A program made the translations under genes and the position numbers. This document shows, piece after piece, positions 23,985-33,362 of a stretch of DNA of 64,000 nt; position 1 is the stretch's first letter, and the number at the start of each line of letters is the position of its first letter. Under the pieces are notes generated by a model. The model ran no database searches and had not been told where the DNA came from. It was given only the letters and a program-made list of their open reading frames with translations. Origin of the DNA: Lysobacter sp. BMK333-48F3 (GTDB lineage: Bacteria; Pseudomonadota; Gammaproteobacteria; Xanthomonadales; Xanthomonadaceae); NCBI RefSeq assembly GCF_019733395.1, contig NZ_JAIHOO010000001.1, positions 5,160,493 to 5,224,492 on the forward strand. Reading direction: 5' to 3'.

Positions 23985-25796
23985 GTGATCAAGACACTGA
24001 CCGGCCTATTGCTCGCCCTGTCGGCGACCGGCGCATGGGCCACCGACCTCAGCCCCAACCAGGTCGGCGGCGGCGACATCCCCGGCAATTACCCGTCGAT
24101 CGATTTCTACCTCAGCAACGGCAACTGGGCGCCCAAGCTGACCCTGTCCAACGCCGCCGGCGACGGCTACACCGTCGCGATCCACTCCAGTGCGGGCTAC
24201 GACAGCCAGTTGGCCACCGGCAACACCGACTATCCGCTGAGCTCGATGCGGATCCAGGCCGGCAACCACCTGTCCTTCGTATACCGGGCCGCGCGGAAGC
24301 AATGGAGCCTGGTCGGGCCCAGCCTGAGTCCGAACCGCAACGGCGGCAGCGGCACCATCGGCAGTTACCCCGATGCCCGCGTGCTGCGCTTCGACCTCGC
24401 CGACGGCGATTGGGCGCAAGCGGTCACTCTGCCTTCCAGCGCCCCGGACAACAGCCTGATCGTGGTCTCGTCCAGCGCGACCTGGACCAGCCGCATCAAT
24501 CCGCAGAACATCCAGTACGCGAGCAGCTTCAACCTGCGCACCGGCGACCAGTACGCCTTCCTGTATCGCTCCGCGCTGCAACGCTGGGTCAGCGTCAAGG
24601 CGCCGACCCAGACGCTCGACGCCGGCAAGGTCGGCGCGCAGATCCCGACCCCGAGCGTGCCCAACACCCAGGTCCGGTTCGGCGACGGCAACTGGGTGTC
24701 GGAGATCCGCCTGCCGGCCGGCGCCGGCGACCGCGATCGGATCAGCCTCGTGTCCGACGCGACCTGGACCGCGACCGTCTCCAGCCAGAACGTCGACGCG
24801 CCTTCGACCATGAAACTGTTCACCGGCTCGCGCTACGACTTCATCTACATCAAGGAGCGCGCGCGCTGGGTGCTGCAGTCCAGCCCGACCCCGGCCTATA
24901 CCGCGAGCAGCCCGGGCGGCGCGCAACTGCCCGACATGACTTCGCCCAACGCCCGCTACTCGGCCTGGGACGGCAACTGGACCGGCACGGTGAAGCTGCC
25001 GGTCAACGCCGCGCCGGGCGACCGGGTGGTGGTCAAGAGCGATGCGGCCTGGGACTTCAGCGTCACCGGCCAAAACACCAGCTTCGGCAGCGTTCCGGTC
25101 CGTCGCGGCGAAACCCTGCGCTTCGTCCGCACCTCGGCCGGCGCCTGGGCGCTGGATACCCGCCTGATCACCATGCTGCTGGTCTACAGCGAGGAAGCGG
25201 CGGCGCAACTCGGCGAGACCGCGGCGCAGATGCGGCTGTGGGAAGGGCTGCGGCTGACCAACGAGGCGCTGGAGAACTCCCGCGCCAACTTCTACGTCAA
25301 GGCGGTCGGCCTGCTCAAGCGACAGTTCCAGGCGACCACGCTCGGCGACATCCTCAACGTCGCGCTCAAGGACTCGGTGGTCAGCTCGACCCGGTCGCGG
25401 CTGGCCGCCGATGCGGTCTATTACGAGGGCACCGAAGAAGGCTGCGGCCTGGCCTGGGTCAGCGCCGGCCGCGAGAGCATGATCGGTTCGGGCTCGCTGG
25501 CCTGCGGCACCACGGTGATGCGCCACGAGTTCGGCCACAACATGGGCCTCAATCACGGCGATGCCGCCAGCGGCGGTTCGGCGCCCTATGCCAAGGGCTA
25601 CAACCTGATCCGCGACATCATGGGCGGCAACGCGATCCCCTTTTACTCCAACCCGAACCTGTACTACGCGACTCCTTACTACTCGTACACGCCCGATACC
25701 GAAGTGGCCATCGGCCTGCCGATGGGCATCGCCAACGTTACCGACTCGGTGCGGGCGATGAACGAGCGCTCCAAGATCGTTTCAGAGTTCTACTGA
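23985..25796 (+). CDS. Secreted metzincin protease (peptidyl-Asp type) with four N-terminal repeats
   Basis: A 603-residue exported zinc protease. The signal peptide (KTLTGLLLALSATGAWA) is followed by four tandem beta-repeats of 91-95 residues (about 22-112, 113-207, 208-301, 302-393). Each repeat has a DGNW-like turn, an LP strand, GD, an SxAxW core and a closing RW. The catalytic domain (about 394-603) starts TMLLVYSEEAAAQLG, has CGLAWVS, and carries the full zinc motif HEFGHNMGLNH (514-524) with IMGGN as Met-turn and a YSNP segment. This layout matches the catalytic part of peptidyl-Asp metalloproteases. Their usual N-terminal propeptide is absent, with the four repeats in its place. GTG 23985 was chosen for its GGAGG 8 bases upstream; ATG 23970 is the alternative. 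The repeats may bind a surface or polymer, but their role is unknown. Confidence 0.8.
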   Translation: MIKTLTGLLLALSATGAWATDLSPNQVGGGDIPGNYPSIDFYLSNGNWAPKLTLSNAAGDGYTVAIHSSAGYDSQLATGNTDYPLSSMRIQAGNHLSFVYRAARKQWSLVGPSLSPNRNGGSGTIGSYPDARVLRFDLADGDWAQAVTLPSSAPDNSLIVVSSSATWTSRINPQNIQYASSFNLRTGDQYAFLYRSALQRWVSVKAPTQTLDAGKVGAQIPTPSVPNTQVRFGDGNWVSEIRLPAGAGDRDRISLVSDATWTATVSSQNVDAPSTMKLFTGSRYDFIYIKERARWVLQSSPTPAYTASSPGGAQLPDMTSPNARYSAWDGNWTGTVKLPVNAAPGDRVVVKSDAAWDFSVTGQNTSFGSVPVRRGETLRFVRTSAGAWALDTRLITMLLVYSEEAAAQLGETAAQMRLWEGLRLTNEALENSRANFYVKAVGLLKRQFQATTLGDILNVALKDSVVSSTRSRLAADAVYYEGTEEGCGLAWVSAGRESMIGSGSLACGTTVMRHEFGHNMGLNHGDAASGGSAPYAKGYNLIRDIMGGNAIPFYSNPNLYYATPYYSYTPDTEVAIGLPMGIANVTDSVRAMNERSKIVSEFY

Positions 25797-25815
25797 TAGA
25801 TCCCGTCGAACCCGC

Positions 25816-25842
25816 GCCCGCCCACCGCACCGGTGGGCGGGC
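25816..25842 (+). terminator. Strong hairpin between protease and propeptide-like genes
   Basis: A 12-bp perfect stem GCCCGCCCACCG / CGGTGGGCGGGC with loop CAC, followed by TTCGTCTT. It could be a partial terminator that lowers expression of the downstream gene, which starts 30 bases later. Confidence 0.55.
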
Positions 25843-25871
25843 TTCGTCTTGGCACTACGGAACTCCACCTC

Positions 25872-26564
25872 ATGTCCATCACCCGCAAGCACGCCCTGGC
25901 GACCGCGCTCGCGCTGACCGCCGCGGCCACCGTCGGCCTGTTCCTGGTCGAACGCACGCGCGCCACCGCCCCGTCCGCTGCCGCGTCGCTGCTGGCGAGC
26001 GAGCCGGCGGCCGAGCCGGCAGCCGGCGCCGGAGCCCGCACGGCCTCCACGCCCGTCGACGCCTTCGTCGCCCGCCGCAGCGCCACGTTCTCGCTCGACC
26101 GCACTCGCCTGCAGCAAGCGCGCGCGCGCAAGGACGTCCTGCAACTGGCCGATCCGGCCAGGGTCGCCGCAGGCGCGCTGAAGCCGACCCCGCGGCAGAT
26201 GAGCGACGGCCGCCAGTTCGTCGCCTACGACGCCTACGTGCTGGAAGCCAGGGGCGTCGGCGACGAGTTCGAAGTCTACGTGCCGAACATCGGCCTGACC
26301 CTGCACGGCGTGATCGACACGGTCGAAGTCAACGGCGACATCGTCCGCTGGTCGGGCACGTTCGAGGACTTCAATTCGACCCAGAGCCGGTTCTCGATCA
26401 GCCAGACCATGATCGACGACTACGTGCTGGGCAGCTTCGACACGCCGATGGGCAGCTACAACCTGGAAGCCAAGAACGGCCTGGGCTGGATCGTCGAGCA
26501 AGGCGCCGACTTCCATCTGCCGGCCGACGGCAAGGACTATCTGCAAGCCGCGCCGCGCCGCTGA
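25872..26564 (+). CDS. Exported protein resembling a free-standing metalloprotease propeptide
   Basis: A 230-residue protein with an N-terminal signal or anchor (ALATALALTAAATVGLFLV) and an Ala-rich spacer to about residue 55. A domain follows in which ATFSLDRTRLQQA, then VNGDIVRWSGTFEDF, then DDYVLGSFDTPMGSYNLEAKNGLGWIVEQ follow one another. The order (strand, G-x-W-x-G, G-S-x-x-T-P-x-G-x-Y, G-x-G-x-x-x-V) is the pattern of the propeptide that precedes peptidyl-Asp-type metalloproteases, but no catalytic domain follows here. The gene lies 75 bases after a protease of exactly that catalytic type which lacks a propeptide. It may therefore work in trans as folding helper or inhibitor; that is inference. 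ATG 25872 is the only start that gives a clean signal. Confidence 0.6.
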   Translation: MSITRKHALATALALTAAATVGLFLVERTRATAPSAAASLLASEPAAEPAAGAGARTASTPVDAFVARRSATFSLDRTRLQQARARKDVLQLADPARVAAGALKPTPRQMSDGRQFVAYDAYVLEARGVGDEFEVYVPNIGLTLHGVIDTVEVNGDIVRWSGTFEDFNSTQSRFSISQTMIDDYVLGSFDTPMGSYNLEAKNGLGWIVEQGADFHLPADGKDYLQAAPRR

Positions 26565-26704
26565 GGCGCGCGATCGCCACGCGCCGGCATGGCGAAAAAC
26601 CAAACCCCTCAACGAGCGGCGCGGACGCCGGGTCCGCGCGCCTGCGGTACGACCCCCCGTCGCGATGGGCCTGGCCGGGCGGATCCGGGCCGCGAGACCG
26701 CGCA

Positions 26705-26771
26705 GCCGCTTCGGCAGCTCCTGCCGAAGCGGCGCCCTGGCCCGAACGCGCCGGCCACGGCCGGCGCGTTC
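26705..26771. terminator. Two consecutive perfect hairpins between convergent genes
   Basis: Hairpin 1 (26705-26733): 13-bp stem GCCGCTTCGGCAG with CTC loop. Hairpin 2 (26744-26771): 13-bp stem GAACGCGCCGGCC with a 2-base spacer, probably opening to a larger loop. Neither has a T-run. The pair sits 8 bases from the TonB receptor stop and probably ends its transcript. Confidence 0.55.
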
Positions 26772-26778
26772 GCATCGC

Positions 26779-29700
26779 TCAGAACTTGTAGCCGACGCTC
26801 AGACTGTAGATGCGGCCGAAGTTGTTGGTGTAACCGGGGAAGCTCATCCAATCGTTCGGATCGTAGAACGGATGGCGGTCGAACAGGTTCTTCACCGTCG
26901 CGCCCACGGTCAGCTTCTCGGTCGGCCGCCAGGTCACGCCCAGGTTGGCCGTCCACCAGGCCGGCGCGCCGTCGCACTTGCTCGACTGCAGCGACACGTA
27001 GCTGCCGGTGCAGGTTTCGGCGTTGTTGTCCTGCGCGTCGATGCGGTCGTAGGACCACTTGGTCTTGCCGACGTAGTTGACATAGAAACTGGTGTTCCAG
27101 TCGCCGTAGCTCCAATCGACGTTGAAGGTCGCGCGCAGGCGCGGGTTGTTGTAGTAACCGACGGTATTGCCGTACAGCCAACCCGATTCGTCGCCGGCGT
27201 AGTACATGTTGCGGCGGGCGATGGTCGCGGCCACGCCGACGTTCAAGCGGCCCCAGTCGCCCAGGCCAAAACGGCCGCGCGCGTCGATATCGAAGCCGTC
27301 GACCAGGGTGCGGCCGCGGTTCTTGTACTGGCCGATCACGCTGGAAACGTTACCGATGCTGTAGCCCGGCAGCGCGCTCGGGCAGGTCACCCTGCTGGCC
27401 GGGTCGGCGCACATCGCCGCCAGCGCGGCCAGGTTGGAACGGTCGGCATCGGTGATCGGGAAGCGGGTCAGCGCCTGGATGTCCTCGGGCTTGCTGTAGT
27501 CCGGCGCGACGATCTCGTTGCGGCGATAGATGAACCAGTAATCGGCCGAGACCGACAGCCAGCTGGCGGGCTCGTACACGAAGCCCAGGGTGGCGATCTT
27601 GGCCTTCTCCGGCTCCAGGTCCTGGTTCGGCTGGGTCAGGCGCGCCACGTTGCGGCTGCAGTCGGAATTGCGCAGCGTACGGCCCAGGTCGACATCGCCG
27701 GGACGCGCGGACTGCAGCAGCAGGTTGGCGATGGCGTTGGTCTCGTTGCAGCGGACCTCGTCGCGGTAGCCGCCGATCTGGGCGAACACGCCGCCTTCGC
27801 CGGACTCGGCCAGGCTGGGCGCGCGGAAGCCTTCGGAATAGGTGCTACGCAGCAGCAGTTCCGGCAGCACCTGGTACTTGAGGCCGATCTTGGGCGCGAG
27901 GTTGGCGTTGAAGTTCGGGTACTTGTCCAGGCGCGCGGCGACTTCCAGCTCCAGCTTGTCGGTGATCGGCGCCACCGACTCGGCGAACAGCGCGTAGGTG
28001 GTGCGCTTGCCGTCGAACCAGGAGCCGCCCTGTTGGGTGATCAGGCCGTTGGCCGCGTCCTCGTTGCCCGGGGTGTAGAAGGTCTCGCGGCTGAGGTTGA
28101 AGCCGAACGCCGCGCGCACTTCGCCTGCGGGGAGCGAGAACAGCGGGCCTTCGATCTTGCCGTCCAGGGTGTGCAGGCGCGTCCAGGATTCGATGTCGAA
28201 GGTCGGATAGGCCTCGCGCAGCAGCCTGGCGTTGGCCTCGCTGATCTCGCCGAACTTATAGGCCGGATTGTCGGAGATGATCACCCGGCCCGTGCCCGGC
28301 TCGATGGTGAAGGGGCCGAAGGCGCGCTCGAAGCCTTCCAGGTTGACGTTGGCGGTCTGGTAGGTGACCGAATGCGAGCCGGCGGTGGTGAAGGCGCTTT
28401 CCCAGTTCCAGTCGCCCAGCGCGCCGCGCAGGCCGAACATGCCGCGGTAGCTCTTGTCGGTGTTGCGCTGGCCGAAGTGGTCGCCGCCCACGTCCTGCAG
28501 CAGGTACTGCAAGCCGACCACGCCGCCATTGATCGCACGCAGCGCGGGGCTGGCCTTGTTGTAGACGTTGTTGGGGCCGAGATAGGGATAGAAGAACTGG
28601 TTGACGCTGTTGCCGGTGTTGCGCGAGAACCAGCTGGTCGGATTGCCGGTGGTGGTACCGAACGCACGCGGGGTGCCGCCGTTGGCGCGCAGGTCGATGT
28701 CGGTATAGGTGGCTTCGGCGAAGGCTTCGGTGGTGTCGCCGATCAGGAAACGCGCGCTGACGTAGGCGGTGGCGCGTTCGGATTCGGCGCCGCCGTCGAT
28801 CTCGTTGTTCAGCCAGGTCTGCCAGATGCAGCGCGGGCCGGCCGCTTCGACGACGACGTTCTGGCAGCCGGGCGCCGCCTCCTGCGTGCGCCGGCCGGTG
28901 ACCGGGTTGATCGCGAAGTAGCTGCCCGGGTTGAACACGCCCGGCGCGCTGCCGGTACCCAGGCGCAGATTGTTGAGGTAGTTCGGGTTGTTGACGTAGA
29001 ACTGTTCTGGCTTTTTGTCGTACCACTCCGACAGCGGAATCGGATCGCGCCGGTACAGATTGACCGACCCGTAGACGTTGTAGCGGTCCTCGTCCAGGTC
29101 GCCGAAGCCGCCGGTCAGGCTGAGCTGGTGCTCGCCGTAGGAATCGAAGCGCGGCGCGAAGTCGGTGGTGACGTTGATCTCCGCGCCCCGGTACTCGCGC
29201 TTGGTGATCACGTTGATCACGCCGGCGACCGCGTCGGTGCCGTACACCGCCGATGCGCCGTCGGTCAGCACCTCCATGCGCTCGATCGCCGCGGCGGGAA
29301 TCGCGTCGATGTTGACGAACTGGGTCTGGAAGCCGGCCGGAGCGCCGTAGTACGACAGGCGCCGGCCGTTGAGCAGCACCAGCGTGCCCTGCGCGCCGAG
29401 GCCGCGCAGGTTGGCCTGCGAGGCCCCGTCGGAGCCGGTGAACAGCGACTTGGAATCCACCTGCGCCGGACGCGCGGCCGGCAGGTTGTCGAGCACCTGC
29501 AACAGGGTGCGCGCGCCCATGTTCTCGATGTCCTGCTTACTGATCACCTGCACCGGCGAGGCGGTCTCCACGTCCAGGCGGCGGATGTTGGAACCGGTCA
29601 CTTCGACCCGCGACAGTTCGGTGGTCTTGTCCTTGCCGTCGGCGGCGGCAGCGGCGCCGTCCTGTGCGGCGGCGAACGAAGCATGGCCCAGCAACGCGGC

Positions 29701-29787
29701 GGCCAAGGCCAGCGACAACGGGGTGGCGGAAAAGCGGGACGGGCGGTCGGCGCGTTGACGGCGCGGGCGGCGGCTAGCGGGCAACAT
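26779..29787 (-). CDS. TonB-dependent outer-membrane receptor (GalNAc locus)
   Basis: A 1002-residue receptor. The signal peptide (LSLALAAALLGHASFAAAQ) is followed by a TonB-box-like LSRVEVTGSNIRRLD and the plug domain (about residues 60-180: SPVQVISKQDIENMGARTLLQVLDNLP, LVLLNGRRL, IERMEVLTDGASAVYGTDAVAGVINVITK). A 22-strand barrel ends with the aromatic YSLSVGYKF. It imports a ligand, probably a glycan fragment, using TonB energy. It lies 137 bases downstream of the GH31 gene on the same strand and opposite the GalNAc catabolic genes, so import of GalNAc-containing oligosaccharides is a fair inference. AGGAGAG precedes the ATG. Confidence 0.85.
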   Translation of the reverse strand: MLPASRRPRRQRADRPSRFSATPLSLALAAALLGHASFAAAQDGAAAAADGKDKTTELSRVEVTGSNIRRLDVETASPVQVISKQDIENMGARTLLQVLDNLPAARPAQVDSKSLFTGSDGASQANLRGLGAQGTLVLLNGRRLSYYGAPAGFQTQFVNIDAIPAAAIERMEVLTDGASAVYGTDAVAGVINVITKREYRGAEINVTTDFAPRFDSYGEHQLSLTGGFGDLDEDRYNVYGSVNLYRRDPIPLSEWYDKKPEQFYVNNPNYLNNLRLGTGSAPGVFNPGSYFAINPVTGRRTQEAAPGCQNVVVEAAGPRCIWQTWLNNEIDGGAESERATAYVSARFLIGDTTEAFAEATYTDIDLRANGGTPRAFGTTTGNPTSWFSRNTGNSVNQFFYPYLGPNNVYNKASPALRAINGGVVGLQYLLQDVGGDHFGQRNTDKSYRGMFGLRGALGDWNWESAFTTAGSHSVTYQTANVNLEGFERAFGPFTIEPGTGRVIISDNPAYKFGEISEANARLLREAYPTFDIESWTRLHTLDGKIEGPLFSLPAGEVRAAFGFNLSRETFYTPGNEDAANGLITQQGGSWFDGKRTTYALFAESVAPITDKLELEVAARLDKYPNFNANLAPKIGLKYQVLPELLLRSTYSEGFRAPSLAESGEGGVFAQIGGYRDEVRCNETNAIANLLLQSARPGDVDLGRTLRNSDCSRNVARLTQPNQDLEPEKAKIATLGFVYEPASWLSVSADYWFIYRRNEIVAPDYSKPEDIQALTRFPITDADRSNLAALAAMCADPASRVTCPSALPGYSIGNVSSVIGQYKNRGRTLVDGFDIDARGRFGLGDWGRLNVGVAATIARRNMYYAGDESGWLYGNTVGYYNNPRLRATFNVDWSYGDWNTSFYVNYVGKTKWSYDRIDAQDNNAETCTGSYVSLQSSKCDGAPAWWTANLGVTWRPTEKLTVGATVKNLFDRHPFYDPNDWMSFPGYTNNFGRIYSLSVGYKF

Positions 29788-29924
29788 CGGAACTCTCCTG
29801 GCAGGATCTGCGGCGCGGATGGCGGACGAAGGGCAACAGCGATCCCGGGCCGCGGCCGGACGGCCGCAGTCGGTATGGGCGGGGGGAGGAGCGGTGTTAC
29901 GTGTTCGGCGTCAGTGGTGGTGGG

Positions 29925-32900
29925 TCATGGCGCGAGGATGCTGGCGGTATCGCCCTCCTGGCCGATCAGTACGGCGTTGGCCCAGTTGGCGCAGACCTGG
30001 GCGGGTTGGCTGCCCTGCGCGCCGAGCGTGCGCAGGCTGAGGGAAGACAGGCCGCGGACGTCCAGCTCCGGCTTGACCACGCCGGGCGCTTTCACCAGAC
30101 CGCTGTCGTAAAGCAGGCGTCCGTCGCCCCAGACCTGGAATTGCAGGCCGCCGGCGCTGCGGCAGGCGTCGTCTATGCCGAGGTCGGCGCGCAGCAGGCG
30201 CCACTGCCCTTGCAGGCGTAGGTCGAGGCGGCTGGACGGGCCGACGCCGAGGCCGCGGCGGAACAGCAGGCCGTTCATGCGCAGCGCGTCGCCGCCGCGC
30301 AAAGCGCGATCGCTGCGCACGGTTTCGGCCAGCGCGGCCGGCAACGGCAGCTCGGAGAGATAGCGTTGCTGTGCCGGCCGCTCCGGTTCTTGATGTTCGA
30401 GGATGTGGAAGCTCGACAGGGCGATCGGGCCGACGTCGCGCGGTTGCAAGGCATCGACCGCGCGCGCCGCGCCGCCCTGGGCGGCGGTGACCATCGGGTC
30501 GGCGCCGGACGCGCCGTCGCCGTCGGGGTTCTGCACGCTGAGCACGCGGAAGCGCAGCAGGCGGCCGGCGCGGGCCGGGAAATCGATCCGCTGCAGTTCC
30601 TGCTTGAGCTGCAGGCGGCCGCGCGCGATCGGCTCGCCCCACTCGCCGTTGCTGTCGCCCAGGTAGACCTCGTAGTCGCGCACCTGGCCGTGCTTCCAGT
30701 GCTGGTCGTTGCGCGGCGCCAGCTCGATGCCGTCGATCAGCTTGCGTTCGCCGAAACCGATGGTCCATTCGTGCGCGCCGGTGCGCACCGCCTGGTTGCG
30801 CACGCTGCGGAACCAGGTCTTGGGATCTTCGTCGAAGGCGTTCTCCAGCGCATGGCCGGGTTCTTCGGCCGGGCGGTTGACCACCAGCAGGCTGTCGGCC
30901 GGCAGCGCGCGGCCCAGCTTGGGCGCGTCCGGATAAGCGTCGTCGGCGGCCGCCGCGGCGACGGGAATGTCGAGCGCGAACCGCAGCGGCCTGCGGATAT
31001 CGACCGCGGCGCTGCGCACGTGCACGCTGCCCTTGCGCTCGTTCGGATCGAAGTACCAGCCTTCCGCCGCCGACTGCAGCGCTGCGGCATCGGCCAGCTT
31101 CGGCAGCGCGCGGCCGTCCAGCGACACCGCGCGCGGCGCCTGCCGGCTGAGCACGCGCAAGGCGTAGCGGCGTTGCGCCAACTGGCCCTGGTACTGGCCC
31201 TGGACCGCATCGATCGCCACCGCCACCGGGCCGCTGCCCTGCGCCGGCGCGCTCATCCGCAACTGCTGGGCGCTCGACTCGCCCTGTTCGAAGCGGCGGG
31301 TGTTGCCGTCGTCTTCGTACAGGCTGTACTGCGACTCGCCCTGCGGGTACAGATCGAGCGTGATCTCGTCGAGCGGCTTTTCGCCGTCGTACAGCATCGC
31401 CGGATGCATCGGCACGATCGCCCCGGCGCGCACGAACAGCGGCAGCGTGGCCAGGTCGACCGGGCGGTCGAGTTCGCGCCCGGCGGCGCCGGCTTGCACG
31501 CTGCGGCCGTCCCAGTAGTCGATCCAGCGCCCGGCCGGCAGGTGGATGCCGCGACGCCAGCCGCGGCTGGCGGCCTGGCTGCGGTACACCGGCGCCACCA
31601 GCAGGTCGCGGCCGAGCAGGAACTGATACTTGTAGGCTTCGTCGCGGGCGTGCGGGTCTTGCGGGTAGTCCCACATCAGCCCGCGCACCGGCGGCGCGCC
31701 GGTCTGCGCGGCCTCGTGCGCCAGACCGTACATGTACGGGGTCAGCCGCATCTTCAGTTTCAGATAGTCGCGGTTGATGCTGCGGTAAGGCTCGTCGAAC
31801 CACCACGGATGCTTGCGCGCGTTCGACGACCAGCCCGACATGCCCATCAGCACCGGGGTGAAGGCTTTCCACTGCAGGTCGCGGGTATAGGTTTCGGCGC
31901 TGCCGCCGAAGATCGCATCGACGTCGCCGGTGGCGTAGGCCATGCCCGACAGGCCCGAGCCGATCAGGGTCGGCACGTGCCAGCGGATGTAGTCCCAGCT
32001 CGCGCTCTGGTCGCCGGTCCAGGCCACCGCATAACGCTGGATTCCGGCCCAGCCCATCACCGTCCACAGGAACGGGCGCGAGTCGGAGTTGTGCAGGATG
32101 CCGTCGAACGCCGAGCGGTTGGCGTCCATCGCGAACTGGTAGCCCTTGCCGGTCCAGGCCACGTCGAGCTTCTGCACCCGGCTGCCGGCGGTGCCGACTT
32201 CCCAGGCGATCTTGTCGACGCCGTTCTCGGTCCACAGGCCGGTGCGGAAGCCGTACTTGGCCAGTCCCTTCACCGTCTCGGGCAATTGTTTGTAGCCGCA
32301 GCCGTAGCCGTCGTTGGGCAGGATCCAGCCGCCGGGCATGTCGTGCTCGCGGTACTGGCGGGCCACGCTTTCGACCACGTCCGCGGTGGTGCCGGTGGGG
32401 CCGTCGTGCCAGCCCTCCGGCACGGTGCCGGGCTTCTTGCCGTTGTCGCCGTCGTTGTAGCAATCGGCGTCGCCGTAGGACAGCGCCCAGCGCGGCAGCA
32501 GGCCGGGGCGACCGGTCAAACGGGTGTAGCGCTCGAGCAGGCGCGGCAGTTCGCCGACGAAGTAGTACGCGTCGAAGCGGTCTTCGCGATGCAGCAAGGT
32601 GGCCTGGTCGGGCTGGCGCAGGTCGTAACTGCCGTCGCTCCAGGTGTTGCGCAACATGCCCCAGCCGCGCGAGCTCAGCAGCATCGGCGCCGGGCTCGGG
32701 CGATCGCCCTCCTCCCAGCCGCCGGAATAGGACACGTCCAGTTCGCGGCCCTTGAACTGGTAGCGGCCGTTCTGCTGGCCGCCGCCGTAGAAGGCCTCGT
32801 CGGCCTGCGAGGACAACACCTGCACGCTCTGCGCCGGATCCAGGTCCAGCGGCTGCAGTTCCTGCCACAGCGGCACCCGCCGCTCGCCCTCGATCCGCTC

Positions 32901-33278
32901 CAGGCGCAGCTTCAACGGCTGCCGCTGCACGTGCAGGACCAGCGCGCCGGTGCGCACCCGCAGTTCGTTGGCGTCCTCTTCCAGAGCGGCGGCGACCTTG
33001 ACCGCCGGTTGCGGCAAGACGATCGGCGCGGCCTTGTCGCCGGCCGGCGCCAGCTTGCCGCGGCGCCCGGCCTGCACCCGCACGATGTCCTCGGCCAGCA
33101 CCTCGATGCGCAGCACGCTGCCGGTGTCGGTACTGAGCTCCCAACTCGGCGTGGCGGCGGCGACGGCGCTGACGCCGCGCAGGTTGCCGACCGGCTCGGC
33201 CGCGACCGGCAACGCCGACGCCCCCAGCGCAGCCAGGATCGCGATCGACAGTCGCGGACGACGCACGCGGAACTCCAC
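29925..33278 (-). CDS. Secreted GH31 glycoside hydrolase with CBM32- and NPCBM-like domains, predicted alpha-N-acetylgalactosaminidase
   Basis: A 1117-residue exported enzyme starting at GTG (signal LSIAILAALGASALPVAA). A galactose-mutarotase-like N-terminal domain leads to a GH31 barrel (about residues 250-600). The barrel shows YQFAMDANRSAFDGIL, GWAGIQRYAVAWTGDQSASW and IGSGLSGMAYATGDVDAIFGG; Asp in FAMDAN and Asp in TGDQ are the probable nucleophile and acid/base. After the beta-sandwich comes a discoidin/CBM32-like domain (HALENAFDEDPKTWFRS...) and a C-terminal NPCBM domain (about 965-1117). The GDQ and GSGLSGMAYATGDVD segments resemble the GH31 branch that acts on alpha-GalNAc, and CBM32 often binds Gal/GalNAc. 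The gene diverges from the GalNAc catabolic operon across candidate AgaR sites. The GalNAc specificity is inference. Confidence 0.75.
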   Translation of the reverse strand: MEFRVRRPRLSIAILAALGASALPVAAEPVGNLRGVSAVAAATPSWELSTDTGSVLRIEVLAEDIVRVQAGRRGKLAPAGDKAAPIVLPQPAVKVAAALEEDANELRVRTGALVLHVQRQPLKLRLERIEGERRVPLWQELQPLDLDPAQSVQVLSSQADEAFYGGGQQNGRYQFKGRELDVSYSGGWEEGDRPSPAPMLLSSRGWGMLRNTWSDGSYDLRQPDQATLLHREDRFDAYYFVGELPRLLERYTRLTGRPGLLPRWALSYGDADCYNDGDNGKKPGTVPEGWHDGPTGTTADVVESVARQYREHDMPGGWILPNDGYGCGYKQLPETVKGLAKYGFRTGLWTENGVDKIAWEVGTAGSRVQKLDVAWTGKGYQFAMDANRSAFDGILHNSDSRPFLWTVMGWAGIQRYAVAWTGDQSASWDYIRWHVPTLIGSGLSGMAYATGDVDAIFGGSAETYTRDLQWKAFTPVLMGMSGWSSNARKHPWWFDEPYRSINRDYLKLKMRLTPYMYGLAHEAAQTGAPPVRGLMWDYPQDPHARDEAYKYQFLLGRDLLVAPVYRSQAASRGWRRGIHLPAGRWIDYWDGRSVQAGAAGRELDRPVDLATLPLFVRAGAIVPMHPAMLYDGEKPLDEITLDLYPQGESQYSLYEDDGNTRRFEQGESSAQQLRMSAPAQGSGPVAVAIDAVQGQYQGQLAQRRYALRVLSRQAPRAVSLDGRALPKLADAAALQSAAEGWYFDPNERKGSVHVRSAAVDIRRPLRFALDIPVAAAAADDAYPDAPKLGRALPADSLLVVNRPAEEPGHALENAFDEDPKTWFRSVRNQAVRTGAHEWTIGFGERKLIDGIELAPRNDQHWKHGQVRDYEVYLGDSNGEWGEPIARGRLQLKQELQRIDFPARAGRLLRFRVLSVQNPDGDGASGADPMVTAAQGGAARAVDALQPRDVGPIALSSFHILEHQEPERPAQQRYLSELPLPAALAETVRSDRALRGGDALRMNGLLFRRGLGVGPSSRLDLRLQGQWRLLRADLGIDDACRSAGGLQFQVWGDGRLLYDSGLVKAPGVVKPELDVRGLSSLSLRTLGAQGSQPAQVCANWANAVLIGQEGDTASILAP

Positions 33279-33362
33279 CTTGCCCCCAGGGCCCGTTCGA
33301 CGGGCGTTCGAAATGTGTTGCGACCGACTCTAGGGCAGGGTTTCGAAACCTGTCAATAAACT

